DNA of 64,000 nucleotides from Clostridium ragsdalei P11 (GTDB lineage Bacteria > Bacillota > Clostridia > Clostridiales > Clostridiaceae): the NCBI RefSeq assembly GCF_001675165.1, contig NZ_LROS01000022.1, forward strand, positions 124,001-188,000, given 5' to 3'. A model generated the notes under the pieces. The model did not search any database. It was not told the origin of the DNA and saw only the letters and a program-made list of their open reading frames with translations. Below, in pieces: positions 1-9,176 of the stretch (its first letter is position 1; each line of letters starts with the position of its first letter). The translations under genes were made by a program, and so were the position numbers.

Positions 1-28
1 TCAAATTCAATTTTAGCATACTCTTATA

Positions 29-727
29 CTACTCATCTGCTAATCTATAGCCTACTCCAACCTCTGTATATATATACTCAGGCTGTGCAGGATCTTTTTC
101 TATCTTTCGTCTCAAATTTGCCATGAACACCCTTAATGATTTAGTCTCACTTCCCAAGGATGAACCCCATATTTCACGAATAATAAAATTATGAGTAAGC
201 ACTTTTCCTGAATACTTACATAAAAGTGCCATTATCTTATACTCTATAGGAGTTAAATGTATCTCTTTACCTTCTACAGTTACACGTCTTTTATCGAAAT
301 CTATAAATAGCTTTTTTACCTTAAAATTATTCAATATCTCATGTTGATCCTTGTTTACAATAAGATGCCTTAAAGACACACGAATTCTAGCAAGCAATTC
401 ACTTATACTAAAAGGTTTAGTTAAATAATCATCTGCCCCCTTATCAAGTGCTTCAACTTTCTGTCTTTCATTTCCTCTTGCAGATACAACTATAATCGGA
501 ATGTTAGACCATCCTCTTACTTTTTCTATAACTTCAATTCCATCAATATCTGGAAGACCCAAATCTAATATTATAAGATCAGGATTGTGTGACATTACAA
601 GAGAAATACCCTCATTTCCCTTATCTGTTTCAATATATTTATATCCCTGGGAAGATAAAGCTGCTGTAATAAAATTTCTTATTGGTCTGTCATCTTCAAT
701 TACAAGAATATAAGGCTTACTATCCAT
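29..727 (-). CDS. kdpE: KdpE, OmpR-family response regulator of potassium transport
   Basis: Cytoplasmic DNA-binding response regulator of 232 residues. It has an N-terminal receiver domain (acidic pair near residues 11-13, phosphorylated Asp at residue 55 in LDLGLPD, conserved Lys in TKPF) and a C-terminal OmpR/PhoB winged helix ending GVGYRLADE. It should take phosphate from KdpD and activate the kdp genes. The gene follows kdpD by about a dozen bases. A GTG lies one codon upstream, but the ATG at 727 sits seven bases after GGAGG and is preferred. Family call is firm; the role follows from linkage to kdpABC and kdpD. Confidence 0.93.
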   Translation of the reverse strand: MDSKPYILVIEDDRPIRNFITAALSSQGYKYIETDKGNEGISLVMSHNPDLIILDLGLPDIDGIEVIEKVRGWSNIPIIVVSARGNERQKVEALDKGADDYLTKPFSISELLARIRVSLRHLIVNKDQHEILNNFKVKKLFIDFDKRRVTVEGKEIHLTPIEYKIMALLCKYSGKVLTHNFIIREIWGSSLGSETKSLRVFMANLRRKIEKDPAQPEYIYTEVGVGYRLADE

Positions 728-739
728 CACTCTTCCTCC

Positions 740-3475
740 TTACATTAACTCATTACTATTACTTTCCCCTTTAGGGATGTTAAACCTAAAAATAGCCCCT
801 CCTTCTTTTTTGTTTTCCGCTTCAATTGTACCACAATGGGCTTCAACTATGGATTTACAAATGGTAAGTCCAAGTCCCACACCACGTCTTGAATCTGCTA
901 TACTGCTGCCATTGGTAAAAAACCTATCAAATATATGGGGCAATATTTTATCTGATATTCCTATTCCATCATCTATGACTTCAAAAAATACATCGTCTAC
1001 ACTTTCATAAACTTTTATTTGTATAAACGATTGTTTCTTAGAAAATTTTGCAGCATTCTGAATTAAATTTATAAGTACTTGCTCAATTAAATTTCCATCC
1101 ATAGGAACCATTATAAGTTTCTTTGGAACTTCTACCTTTATTTTATGGTCTTTAAAATATTTAGAGCTTCTCTGAACTGCCTCTGATACTACTTCCTCCA
1201 CCAGTTCTAGATTTTTATTGATTTTCATATTTCCCTCATCAAATTTAGTCATACTAAGGAGATTCTCTACAAGACTTATAAGCCATTCTGTATCGTCATA
1301 AATCCCATTTAGCAAGTCTTCCTTAGTCTTTTCTGGTATAAATTTACCGTTTTCTATAATAGTACTTACTGCTCCCTTAATTCCTGCAAGGGGACTTCTT
1401 AAATCATGAGAAATAGATCTTAAAAGATTGCTTCTAAGCCTTTCACGTTCAATTTCCACTTTGGATTTTTCCTGCTGTCCTACAAGTATTTCTCTGTCAA
1501 GTGCAATAGCCATTTGGCCCGTTACAGTTTCTACAATAAATTTCTGATCATGGCTTAAAAAATCTTTTTCACAGGAAACTCCAATAACTCCTAATATCTT
1601 ATTTTGCACTTTTATTGGAATGTAGTATCCCCTTGCCCTATAAAATGTATCTGTACCAGAACCAGCTTCCTTGCCTTTCAAAAAACTCCAGTAAGCTACA
1701 GCAGCCTCATCTTTATTCAAAATTGAATCATCTTTTTTTAATTCATCCAAATAATATACAAAAGGAGTTGAAAGCTTGTTATCTATAGATAGGTAACATA
1801 CCACAGTCCTGTCCACAAGTCTTGATAGATATTTTATAGCTATGGAAATTACATCAGAATTTCCAACTGCACTTAAAAGTTTACTTGTCACCCTATACAA
1901 TGTCTGTGTTCTTTTTTCCCTAGTATAGGACTCATCCGCATCCCGCTGGATCCTATTTGTCAAATTTCCTATTACAAATGCCTCAATAAGTATCATTATA
2001 AATGTAATCAAGTAATTTTTATCATAAAAATGAAAAGACCTCTTGGGCTGAACAAATAAATAATTAAATATAGATACACCTACTAAAGAAGATATTATAC
2101 CCATTAAGTAACCCGTAGTCTGCATATATACAATTATAACACCTAAAATAAAAATCATAATAACATTGGCTTCTGAAAAACCCACATAGTCAAAAATCAT
2201 AGCAACACAAGTTACTATTAATAAAATTAAAACAGCTTTAATAGCTTCCTTTAAGGACAAACTAAATTCTTTACTAAATTTCTTAGTAATCTTGTCACTT
2301 TTCCTATCATATAGTGAATTTGGTATCACATAAACATCGATATAAGAATTAGAATCCATAAGTTTATCTACTACATCTTTTGCATAAAAATGAAATACCT
2401 TACTTGTTTTTTTGTTGTTCTTACCTATTATTATCTTAGTTATATTTCTAAATTTTGCATATTGTATAACTTGATCTGCTATGTCATCCCCATATATTGT
2501 AACTACTTCTCCACCTAATTGCTCTCCTAAATTAAAATATGAATTAAGTCTTTTTCTATCTTCTTTACTTAATTTCTGAGATTTAGTAGTTTCTACATAT
2601 ACTACTATCCATTTTGAATGATAAACTTCTGCCATTCTTGCAGCTGTTCGTATAACCCGAAGAGATGAAGGTGATGAACTTATACATGCAAGTATTTGAT
2701 CGGACGCAGGTACTACAGTAATCTGACCTTTTGAAAGCCTTGCAGTTTCAATTTCATAGTTTACCCTATCAGCCGTTTTTCTAAGGGCAATTTCCCTTAA
2801 AGCATATAAATTGCTTTTAGTAAAGAAATTATGAAAGGCACTCTTTACCTGATCTCTTGCATATACTTTACCATCGCTAAAACGCTTTAAAAGTTCATCT
2901 GGTTCTATATCTATAATTTCAACTTTATCCGCGTTATCAAATACTTTGTCTGGAATAGTTTCTCTTACGGAAATATGAGTTATACTTTCAACTACATCAT
3001 TTAAACTTTCAATGTGTTGAACATTTAGCGTAGTATATACATCAATTCCAGCTTCAAGAAGCTCCTCTATATCTTGCCACCTTTTTCTATGTCTTTTTCC
3101 CTTGGCATTGGTGTGGGCAAGTTCATCTACAAGTATTATCTCAGGCTTTCTTGAAAGTGCTGCATCCAGATCAAATTCTTTTAAAATTACCCCCCTGTAG
3201 TCGATAACTTTAGTATTTATACTCTCAATCCCTTTAGTCAAATCCATAGTTTCTAATCTTTCATGGGATTCAATATAACCTATCACTATATCTTTTCCCA
3301 AATTTTTAATGTCATGGGCTTCTCTAAGCATGGAATAGGTTTTTCCAACTCCCGCAGCATATCCAAAAAATATTTTTAATTTTCCCCGTCCACTTTCACT
3401 CTCTTCTTTTTCCACTTTGTTTAAAATACGATATGGATTAGGTCTTTCATTATAATCTATAATAATCACCTCCAT
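740..3475 (-). CDS. kdpD: KdpD, osmosensitive K+ sensor histidine kinase
   Basis: Membrane sensor kinase of 911 residues with full KdpD architecture: cytoplasmic KdpD domain with a Walker A (GYAAGVGKTYS) and a LVDELAHTN segment, a universal-stress-like domain, a DUF4118 block of four membrane helices around residues 400-510, a GAF-like region, an H-box (SISHDLRSPLAG) and HATPase N and G boxes (NLIQNAAKF, DDGIGISD, GVGLGL). It phosphorylates KdpE when K+ is low. Start is uncertain: the only in-frame ATG overlaps the Shine-Dalgarno GGAGGTG, so initiation may occur a few codons later at a non-standard codon. Confidence 0.94.
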   Translation of the reverse strand: MEVIIIDYNERPNPYRILNKVEKEESESGRGKLKIFFGYAAGVGKTYSMLREAHDIKNLGKDIVIGYIESHERLETMDLTKGIESINTKVIDYRGVILKEFDLDAALSRKPEIILVDELAHTNAKGKRHRKRWQDIEELLEAGIDVYTTLNVQHIESLNDVVESITHISVRETIPDKVFDNADKVEIIDIEPDELLKRFSDGKVYARDQVKSAFHNFFTKSNLYALREIALRKTADRVNYEIETARLSKGQITVVPASDQILACISSSPSSLRVIRTAARMAEVYHSKWIVVYVETTKSQKLSKEDRKRLNSYFNLGEQLGGEVVTIYGDDIADQVIQYAKFRNITKIIIGKNNKKTSKVFHFYAKDVVDKLMDSNSYIDVYVIPNSLYDRKSDKITKKFSKEFSLSLKEAIKAVLILLIVTCVAMIFDYVGFSEANVIMIFILGVIIVYMQTTGYLMGIISSLVGVSIFNYLFVQPKRSFHFYDKNYLITFIMILIEAFVIGNLTNRIQRDADESYTREKRTQTLYRVTSKLLSAVGNSDVISIAIKYLSRLVDRTVVCYLSIDNKLSTPFVYYLDELKKDDSILNKDEAAVAYWSFLKGKEAGSGTDTFYRARGYYIPIKVQNKILGVIGVSCEKDFLSHDQKFIVETVTGQMAIALDREILVGQQEKSKVEIERERLRSNLLRSISHDLRSPLAGIKGAVSTIIENGKFIPEKTKEDLLNGIYDDTEWLISLVENLLSMTKFDEGNMKINKNLELVEEVVSEAVQRSSKYFKDHKIKVEVPKKLIMVPMDGNLIEQVLINLIQNAAKFSKKQSFIQIKVYESVDDVFFEVIDDGIGISDKILPHIFDRFFTNGSSIADSRRGVGLGLTICKSIVEAHCGTIEAENKKEGGAIFRFNIPKGESNSNELM

Positions 3476-3503
3476 ATAGAACTTGTATCACATATTTATT
3501 TTC

Positions 3504-3857
3504 TCATTTTTCTAGATAAAATGTAACATGTTTTTCATAAAACTTATCGAATTCAATTCTGTCCCCCTCAATTTTTCCTTCAATATATTCCTTTGGATAG
3601 GAAATTGTCTCGCCTTTCTTTAACATTAATTTCATATTGTTACTTTCTATGCTATACTTGCCTTTAGTATAAACAGCTTCTCTGTATAAATTATTTATTA
3701 TTGTATAATTATTATTTTTATCAAGTATTAGAATCGTATTATTCTGGGGACATTCATATTTACCTGTATATGGATATTTATTACTACCTTTATCTACAAG
3801 AACTACTATAAATACAACAATAATTATACATAATATTATAACACCCATCTTCTTCAT
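3504..3857 (-). CDS. kdpX: KdpX-like small membrane-anchored protein
   Basis: Protein of 117 residues: one N-terminal membrane helix (about residues 4-22, very rich in Ile and Val) followed by a short Lys/Tyr/Asn-rich domain with a predicted beta-rich pattern. I know no domain for it. Its place between kdpC and kdpD matches the kdpX gene I recall from the C. acetobutylicum kdp region, and the symbol rests on that position, not on sequence comparison. An AGGTGAT site precedes the ATG. It may be an accessory subunit or envelope protein of the Kdp system; its function is unknown. Confidence 0.6.
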   Translation of the reverse strand: MKKMGVIILCIIIVVFIVVLVDKGSNKYPYTGKYECPQNNTILILDKNNNYTIINNLYREAVYTKGKYSIESNNMKLMLKKGETISYPKEYIEGKIEGDRIEFDKFYEKHVTFYLEK

Positions 3858-3892
3858 GATACTATCACCTACTTCTCCAATTAAAATAAAAC

Positions 3893-4516
3893 TTATTTAT
3901 TTAAAATCGAGGCTATTTCAAGATTAACTTTTAGTACATTTACCCTAGGCTCACCTAAAATTCCAAAAGTTTTATCTTCCGTATATTTACGAATTATCTT
4001 ACGAATATTTTCTTCACTTATTCCTGTTGCTTTTGATACAGCAGGTATCTGTATTTCTGCAGCTTTAGGACTTATATCAGGATCAAGACCAGATCCTGAA
4101 CTTGTAAGGAGATCTGTCGGTATATCTTCTTTCTTTACCCCTGGATGAGTTTTTAAGAAGTCATCTAAATCCTTTTTAACCCTATCCTGAAGTGCTTTAT
4201 TTGATGGTGCCAAATTTTGAGATCCAGATGATACACCAGTGTAAGCTACTTTTCCACTCTTATCTGGTTTCAAATCTGCCTTTGTGTAAGTGTTATAGTT
4301 CACAGCCGAAACCCTTCCTCTAAAGAACCTCGGATCTGTAAAATTCTGTCCTATTAGTTCAGAGCCTACCTCTTTACCATTTACCGTTATAATACTTCCA
4401 TTTGCCTGTTTATGAAAAAATACCTGACCTACACCTGTTATAAAAAGCGGATATATAATACCGCAAATTATCATCAAAACAACAGTTAAGCGAATAGATT
4501 TTTGGATCATTTTCAT
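3893..4516 (-). CDS. kdpC: KdpC, K+-transporting ATPase subunit C
   Basis: KdpC subunit of 207 residues: one N-terminal membrane helix (residues about 8-28), then the typical soluble domain with [16 protein letters not shown] and the [15 protein letters not shown] segment, and a C-terminal region ending with a [11 protein letters not shown] motif. KdpC stabilises the KdpFABC complex and helps ATP binding. AAGGAAGG lies seven bases before the ATG. It is the third structural gene of the operon, about 25 bases after kdpB. Length is normal for the family and nothing looks degraded. Confidence 0.95.
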   Translation of the reverse strand: MKMIQKSIRLTVVLMIICGIIYPLFITGVGQVFFHKQANGSIITVNGKEVGSELIGQNFTDPRFFRGRVSAVNYNTYTKADLKPDKSGKVAYTGVSSGSQNLAPSNKALQDRVKKDLDDFLKTHPGVKKEDIPTDLLTSSGSGLDPDISPKAAEIQIPAVSKATGISEENIRKIIRKYTEDKTFGILGEPRVNVLKVNLEIASILNK

Positions 4517-4541
4517 ATTAAAACCTTCCTTTCTGAAAAAC

Positions 4542-6611
4542 CTAACCTAAATTAAAAATTCTAACTAATGGAGTTATTAGTAAATCTATAATTTTTATTC
4601 CTATAAATGGAGCAATAATTCCTCCAAATCCAAAAACAAGCATATTCCTCAAAAGCATTGTCTCTGATTTCATAGGTCTATATTTTACGCCTCTCATAGC
4701 AATAGGTATTAAAAGAGGTATTATTACGGCATTGAATATTAACGCAGATAGTATAGCACTATAAGGTGTTGCCAATTTCATAATATTCATTACCTGCATT
4801 CTAGGTATAGCTACTGCAAACATAGCAGGTATTACAGCAAAATATTTAGCTACATCATTAGCTATGCTAAACGTAGTAAGTGCTCCCCTTGTTATTAAAA
4901 GCTGCTTTCCTATTTCAACCACTTCTAGTATCTTGGTTGGATCTGAATCTAAATCCACCATGTTGGCAGCCTCTTTAGCTGAAGTGGTACCACTATTCAT
5001 AGCAAGCCCTACATCTGCCTGAGCCAGTGCCGGAGCATCATTTGTTCCATCTCCTGTCATTGCTACAATTTTACCTTCTGATTGTTCTTTTTTTATAGCT
5101 TCTATTTTATCCTCTGGCTTGCATTCAGCAATAAAACTATCCACTCCTGCCTCTTTAGCAATAGTTGCTGCCGTAAGTGGGTTATCTCCGGTACACATTA
5201 TAGTTTTGATTCCAATTTCACGAAGCCTTTGAAATCTTTCCACAAGACCTGGCTTTACAGTATCTTTAAGATATATAACTCCATAAATTTTATTACCCAC
5301 ACATACTACAAGTGGCGTTCCTCCCAAGCTTGCTACTTTATTTACAATATCATCTAGTCCATATGGAATAGCTTCTTTTAATTTCTCTACCCTATCTTTT
5401 ATAGCATCATAGGCCCCTTTTCTTATAGAAGTACCATCCTTTAAATTAACCCCACTCATTCTAGTCTGTGCTGTAAATTCTTCAAATTCCATATCCTCAT
5501 ATTTGGATTTTTCCACTTTTGAACCCAATTTATATCCAAGTTCTACTGTAGATTTGCCCTCTGGCGTATCATCCTTTAAAGAACATAAAACAGCATAATC
5601 TATAAGCTCTTCTTTAGATACATGTTCTACAGGAATAAAATCTGAAGCTAGTCTGTTTCCAAAAGTTATGGTACCAGTCTTGTCAAGTATCATGGTATCT
5701 ACATCACCACAGGATTCTACTGCTTTTCCAGACATAGCTATAACATTAAATCTTGTGACCCTATCCATTCCAGCTATACCAATTGCAGATAACAATCCTC
5801 CTATTGTAGTTGGTATAAGGCAAACTAAAAGGGCTATAAGAGTAGATATTGAAATCTTTACCCCTGTATAAGAAGCCATGGGATAAAGTGCTACAAGTAC
5901 TATAAGAAAAATAAGTGTTAGACTTACAAGCACAGTATTAAGGGCAATTTCATTAGGTGTTTTCTGCCTTGATGCTCCTTCTACGAGACTTATCATTTTA
6001 TCTAAAAAAGATTCTCCTGGAGTCGCTGTAATTTTTACTTTTAACCAATCACTTACAACCCTAGTTCCACCTGTAACTGAAGCAAAATCCCCTCCTGACT
6101 CTTTGACAACAGGTGCTGATTCACCAGTTATTGCAGATTCGTCTACAGACGCTATACCGCAAACAACCTCCCCATCATTTGGAATTATATCTCCATTTTG
6201 TACTAAAACTACATCGCCTTTTTTAAGTTCACTTGCACTTATAACTTTTACATTATCATTTAAATCAAGTAATTTTGCAGAAGTATCCTTACGGGTTTTC
6301 TTAAGCGTTTCTGCTTGAGCTTTTCCTCTTCCTTCAGCTATTGCTTCTGCAAAGTTTGCAAACAATATTGTTATAAACAATATTAAAGCTACTACAAAAT
6401 CATAAATTCTCAGATTATTTCCTTTATCTCCGAATATACTAGGAAAAACTGTACTTATCAAAGATATTAAAAATCCAATTTCAACTACAAACATAACAGG
6501 ATTTTTAATCATATATTTAGGATTTAATTTTTTTAAAGATTCTACAATTGCATCTTTCATTATGCTCTTTGTAATAAACTTAGATTTTTTAATTTTATTT
6601 TTCATAATCAC
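4542..6611 (-). CDS. kdpB: KdpB, P-type ATPase subunit
   Basis: Catalytic P-type ATPase subunit of 689 residues. Visible motifs: TGES in the actuator domain ([10 protein letters not shown]), the phosphorylated Asp in [12 protein letters not shown], the nucleotide-binding KGAYD, and the hinge [17 protein letters not shown]; membrane segments flank these blocks. It hydrolyses ATP to drive K+ uptake through KdpA. The longest frame starts at GTG (6611) six bases after AAGGG; an ATG two codons further is an alternative. Complete, with no frame disruption. Confidence 0.96.
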   Translation of the reverse strand: MIMKNKIKKSKFITKSIMKDAIVESLKKLNPKYMIKNPVMFVVEIGFLISLISTVFPSIFGDKGNNLRIYDFVVALILFITILFANFAEAIAEGRGKAQAETLKKTRKDTSAKLLDLNDNVKVISASELKKGDVVLVQNGDIIPNDGEVVCGIASVDESAITGESAPVVKESGGDFASVTGGTRVVSDWLKVKITATPGESFLDKMISLVEGASRQKTPNEIALNTVLVSLTLIFLIVLVALYPMASYTGVKISISTLIALLVCLIPTTIGGLLSAIGIAGMDRVTRFNVIAMSGKAVESCGDVDTMILDKTGTITFGNRLASDFIPVEHVSKEELIDYAVLCSLKDDTPEGKSTVELGYKLGSKVEKSKYEDMEFEEFTAQTRMSGVNLKDGTSIRKGAYDAIKDRVEKLKEAIPYGLDDIVNKVASLGGTPLVVCVGNKIYGVIYLKDTVKPGLVERFQRLREIGIKTIMCTGDNPLTAATIAKEAGVDSFIAECKPEDKIEAIKKEQSEGKIVAMTGDGTNDAPALAQADVGLAMNSGTTSAKEAANMVDLDSDPTKILEVVEIGKQLLITRGALTTFSIANDVAKYFAVIPAMFAVAIPRMQVMNIMKLATPYSAILSALIFNAVIIPLLIPIAMRGVKYRPMKSETMLLRNMLVFGFGGIIAPFIGIKIIDLLITPLVRIFNLG

Positions 6612-6629
6612 ACCATTCCCTTTTTATAT

Positions 6630-8303
6630 TCATAATGTAAGCTGTTCTGCAATAGGTCCAAGAGACAATGCTGGAAAAAATGTAAGTGCGCCAATTATCA
6701 AGACAATAAATACTAAAGTTATAGTAAATACCCCATTGTCTGTTTTAAATGTGCCTGCAGTTACAGGTATTGCCTTCTTTGAAGCTAAAGATGCTGATAC
6801 AGCAAGCAGTATTATCATAGACAAATATCTTCCGAAAAACATTACTATGCCTGCAGTTGTATTCCAAAACATAGTGTTATCTGAAAGTCCCTCAAATCCA
6901 GATCCATTGTTTGCAGCTGAACTTGTAAATTGATATAATATCTGCGTAAGTCCATGAAATCCTGGATTTGATATGCCTGCAATTCCTTGAGGTACAACAA
7001 GTGCTAAAGCTGAAAACATCAATATCAAAAATGGATGTATAATAATAGCAAGTGCTATTAATTTGATTTCTTTTCCCTCAATTTTTTTTGAAAGAAATTC
7101 AGGAGTTCTTCCTACCATAAGTCCACACAGAAAAACAGTAAGTATTGCATACATGATCATATTCATAAACCCTACACCTTTTCCACCAAATATTACATTG
7201 AGCATCATGTTTACAAGTGCCACAAGTCCACCTATAGGTGTCAGTGAATCATGCATGTTATTAACAGCACCACAGGATGTAGCCGTAGTAGCTGTAGTAA
7301 AAAGTGCAGACATAGGTATTCCAAATCTAACTTCCTTACCTTCCATATTGCCCATAATTTGATTAAGTCCTAAATGTCCAAGTATAGGATTACCTGCTTT
7401 TTCAGCTGCATAACATATTACAATGCCAATTACAAATAGCACACTCATAGCTGAAAATATAGATATAGCTTGTTTCTTCTTTTTAATCATATGTCCAAAA
7501 CATACCACAGTCGCTCCTGCAAAAAGAAGAAATGAAATTATCTCAAAAGCATTTGTAAGTGGTGTTGGATTTTCAAATGGATGAGCTGAATTGGCACCAA
7601 AAAATCCTCCTCCATTAGTTCCAAATAGTTTTATTGATTCCAAGCTTGCTACAGGTCCCATTGGAATGTCCTGAAACTTTCCCTCTATAGTAGTAATTGT
7701 TTTATTAGCTGATAATGTCTGTGGAACACCCTGTTGAATATAAAATATAGATATTACAATACACACAGGAAGAAGTATTCTTGTTATAATCCTTATATAA
7801 TCCACATAAAAATTTCCCAGTGTTTTTTTCTTTCCTGCAAGTCCTCTCATAAATGCCAATGCTATAGAAAGCCCTGTTGATGCTGCAAGAAACATAAAAA
7901 ATGTAATTACTATCATCTGGCTAAAGTAAGAAATTCCTGATTCTCCGCTGTAATCTTGAAGATTAGTATTTGTTAAAAAACTTATTACAGTATTAAATGT
8001 AAGTCCCTGTTCCATGCCTCCTATATGATTAGGATTTAAAACATGTATAAACTGTATTCTCAAAATTATATATGCTAAAACAGCTGGAACAGCATTGCAT
8101 AAAAACAAAGCCAAAATATATTGTTTCCATGTCATATCCTCCTTTGTTATTCCGGATATTTTATAAATAAAGTTATCAACTTTATCAAGTACAGGATCTA
8201 AAAATGTCTTTTCATGCTCTGCAACTTTATAAATATATTTACCTGTTGGAATACAGAGTAGAACAAGAATAACAAGTATAATTTCAATTTGCAATATTCC
8301 CAT
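6630..8303 (-). CDS. kdpA: KdpA, potassium-binding channel-like subunit
   Basis: Integral membrane K+-translocating subunit of 557 residues with about ten helices and the family's selectivity-filter-like loops (for example GTNGGGFFGANSAHPFENP and SSAANNGSGFEG). It forms the ion pathway of the Kdp pump. The reading frame extends five codons upstream to a GTG, but GGAGG lies eight bases before the ATG at 8303, so translation should begin MGILQIEI. The kdpF-like gene ends 24 bases upstream. Confidence 0.95.
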   Translation of the reverse strand: MGILQIEIILVILVLLCIPTGKYIYKVAEHEKTFLDPVLDKVDNFIYKISGITKEDMTWKQYILALFLCNAVPAVLAYIILRIQFIHVLNPNHIGGMEQGLTFNTVISFLTNTNLQDYSGESGISYFSQMIVITFFMFLAASTGLSIALAFMRGLAGKKKTLGNFYVDYIRIITRILLPVCIVISIFYIQQGVPQTLSANKTITTIEGKFQDIPMGPVASLESIKLFGTNGGGFFGANSAHPFENPTPLTNAFEIISFLLFAGATVVCFGHMIKKKKQAISIFSAMSVLFVIGIVICYAAEKAGNPILGHLGLNQIMGNMEGKEVRFGIPMSALFTTATTATSCGAVNNMHDSLTPIGGLVALVNMMLNVIFGGKGVGFMNMIMYAILTVFLCGLMVGRTPEFLSKKIEGKEIKLIALAIIIHPFLILMFSALALVVPQGIAGISNPGFHGLTQILYQFTSSAANNGSGFEGLSDNTMFWNTTAGIVMFFGRYLSMIILLAVSASLASKKAIPVTAGTFKTDNGVFTITLVFIVLIIGALTFFPALSLGPIAEQLTL

Positions 8304-8327
8304 ATTATTAACCTCCACATCCTATAG

Positions 8328-8405
8328 TTAAAATTTCTCTGGATTAAATAATGCATAACACAAATATCCAAACAATAAAATAATCACAATTACTAAAAAG
8401 ATCAT
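8328..8405 (-). CDS. kdpF: KdpF-like tiny membrane peptide (orfY position)
   Basis: A 25-residue hydrophobic peptide with one membrane helix and a C-terminus CYALFNPEKF that resembles KdpF (YALINAEAF in E. coli, from memory). KdpF is a small lipid-like stabiliser of the Kdp complex. GGAGGG lies six bases before the chosen ATG; an ATG two codons earlier touches the ribosome site and is less likely. Position directly before kdpA supports the call. C. acetobutylicum has two hydrophobic ORFs in this place (orfZ, orfY). Confidence 0.8.
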   Translation of the reverse strand: MIFLVIVIILLFGYLCYALFNPEKF

Positions 8406-8420
8406 AAACATCCCTCCAAC

Positions 8421-8519
8421 TTATTGTTTTTTACTTATTTGGTTTTCACACCACTTTGTAAAATATTTTAATGACAAAAATCCTATTAAAAGCAAAGCTA
8501 CAAATATAATATCCAGCAT
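8421..8519 (-). CDS. Small hydrophobic peptide ahead of kdpF (orfZ-like)
   Basis: A 32-residue ORF, mostly one membrane helix (LDIIFVALLLIGFLSL) and a charged tail ending in two Lys and a Gln. A strong GGAGGAGG ribosome site lies about seven bases before the ATG. It is the first gene of the kdp operon and corresponds in position to orfZ of the C. acetobutylicum kdp region as I recall it. Translation is likely because of the ribosome site and spacing; function is unknown. Confidence 0.65.
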   Translation of the reverse strand: MLDIIFVALLLIGFLSLKYFTKWCENQISKKQ

Positions 8520-8617
8520 TTTTATTCCTCCTCCATATTTCTTAGCCCTAATACTATCACCTAATGTATAAAATTAGAGTTAAGATAAACCCCACCTATG
8601 TAAAAATTGCATAAATG

Positions 8618-8805
8618 TTTTATCCGATGGCTACCAGCCGTAATACCTTTATCGCACACAACGAAAGCGACTGTCACCAAATCAAAGATTTGGGACATCT
8701 GCTTTTCTTATAAAGTGGAGGATAACGGCTGCTACGCCCCTGGATAACGATTTCTAAGTTTCGGATGAAGAAAAAACTCCACCTGAAACCAAGAACTCTG
8801 TTTAT
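8618..8805 (+). repeat. Dispersed hairpin repeat, copy A
   Basis: Intergenic copy of a repeat family found several times here. It starts TTTATCCGAT, contains a hairpin around CAAATCAAAGATTTGG, a CTACGCCCCTGGATAA block and a second arm pair (TTTCGGATG.../CTCCACCTGAAA), and ends AAGAACTCTGTTTAT. Compare 16381-16513, 48316-48477 and 53643-53835. No ORF is seen in it. It lies between kimA and the kdp operon. Confidence 0.75.
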
Positions 8806-8932
8806 TCCAAAAAAAAAGAAATCTACAAAATGTGAATTTCTTTCTTAACTCTCCATTTTTTACTATTATATTTTTCAAAGCTAAAATACTTTTCTCTGGT
8901 AATAGTAAAATGGTTCTAGGTTTTCTAACTAA

Positions 8933-9160
8933 AAAATAAACTTATGCGTAGAAATATTTTACAATAAGCAAGTACATTTAAATATTTTGTATATAAGTCT
9001 TAGGTAAAAATTTAAAAAAATTTAGGACTTTTGAATTGTTTGAGGTACGAGTTTTCAAAAGTCCTCAGTATTTTTTTAAATTTCCCCTTAGACTTATTAA
9101 AATATTTAACCGTACTTGTAGTTGTAAAAATATTCGGAGCATAAGTTTATTTTGGGTTTA
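8933..9160. repeat. Long inverted repeat of about 110-bp arms
   Basis: The two halves (about 8933-9044 and 9050-9160) are imperfect reverse complements, roughly 80 percent alike by eye, around a loop near TTGTTTGAGGTACGAG. Matching blocks include ATAAACTTATGC, TTAAATATTTT, AATTTAAAAAAAT and AGGACTTTTGAA. It would fold into one very long hairpin. It lies just after the kimA stop and 400-640 bases upstream of the kdp operon. It could be a MITE-like element or a strong terminator; no transposase is present. Confidence 0.75.
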
Positions 9161-9176
9161 GAATCTCTATACATAT

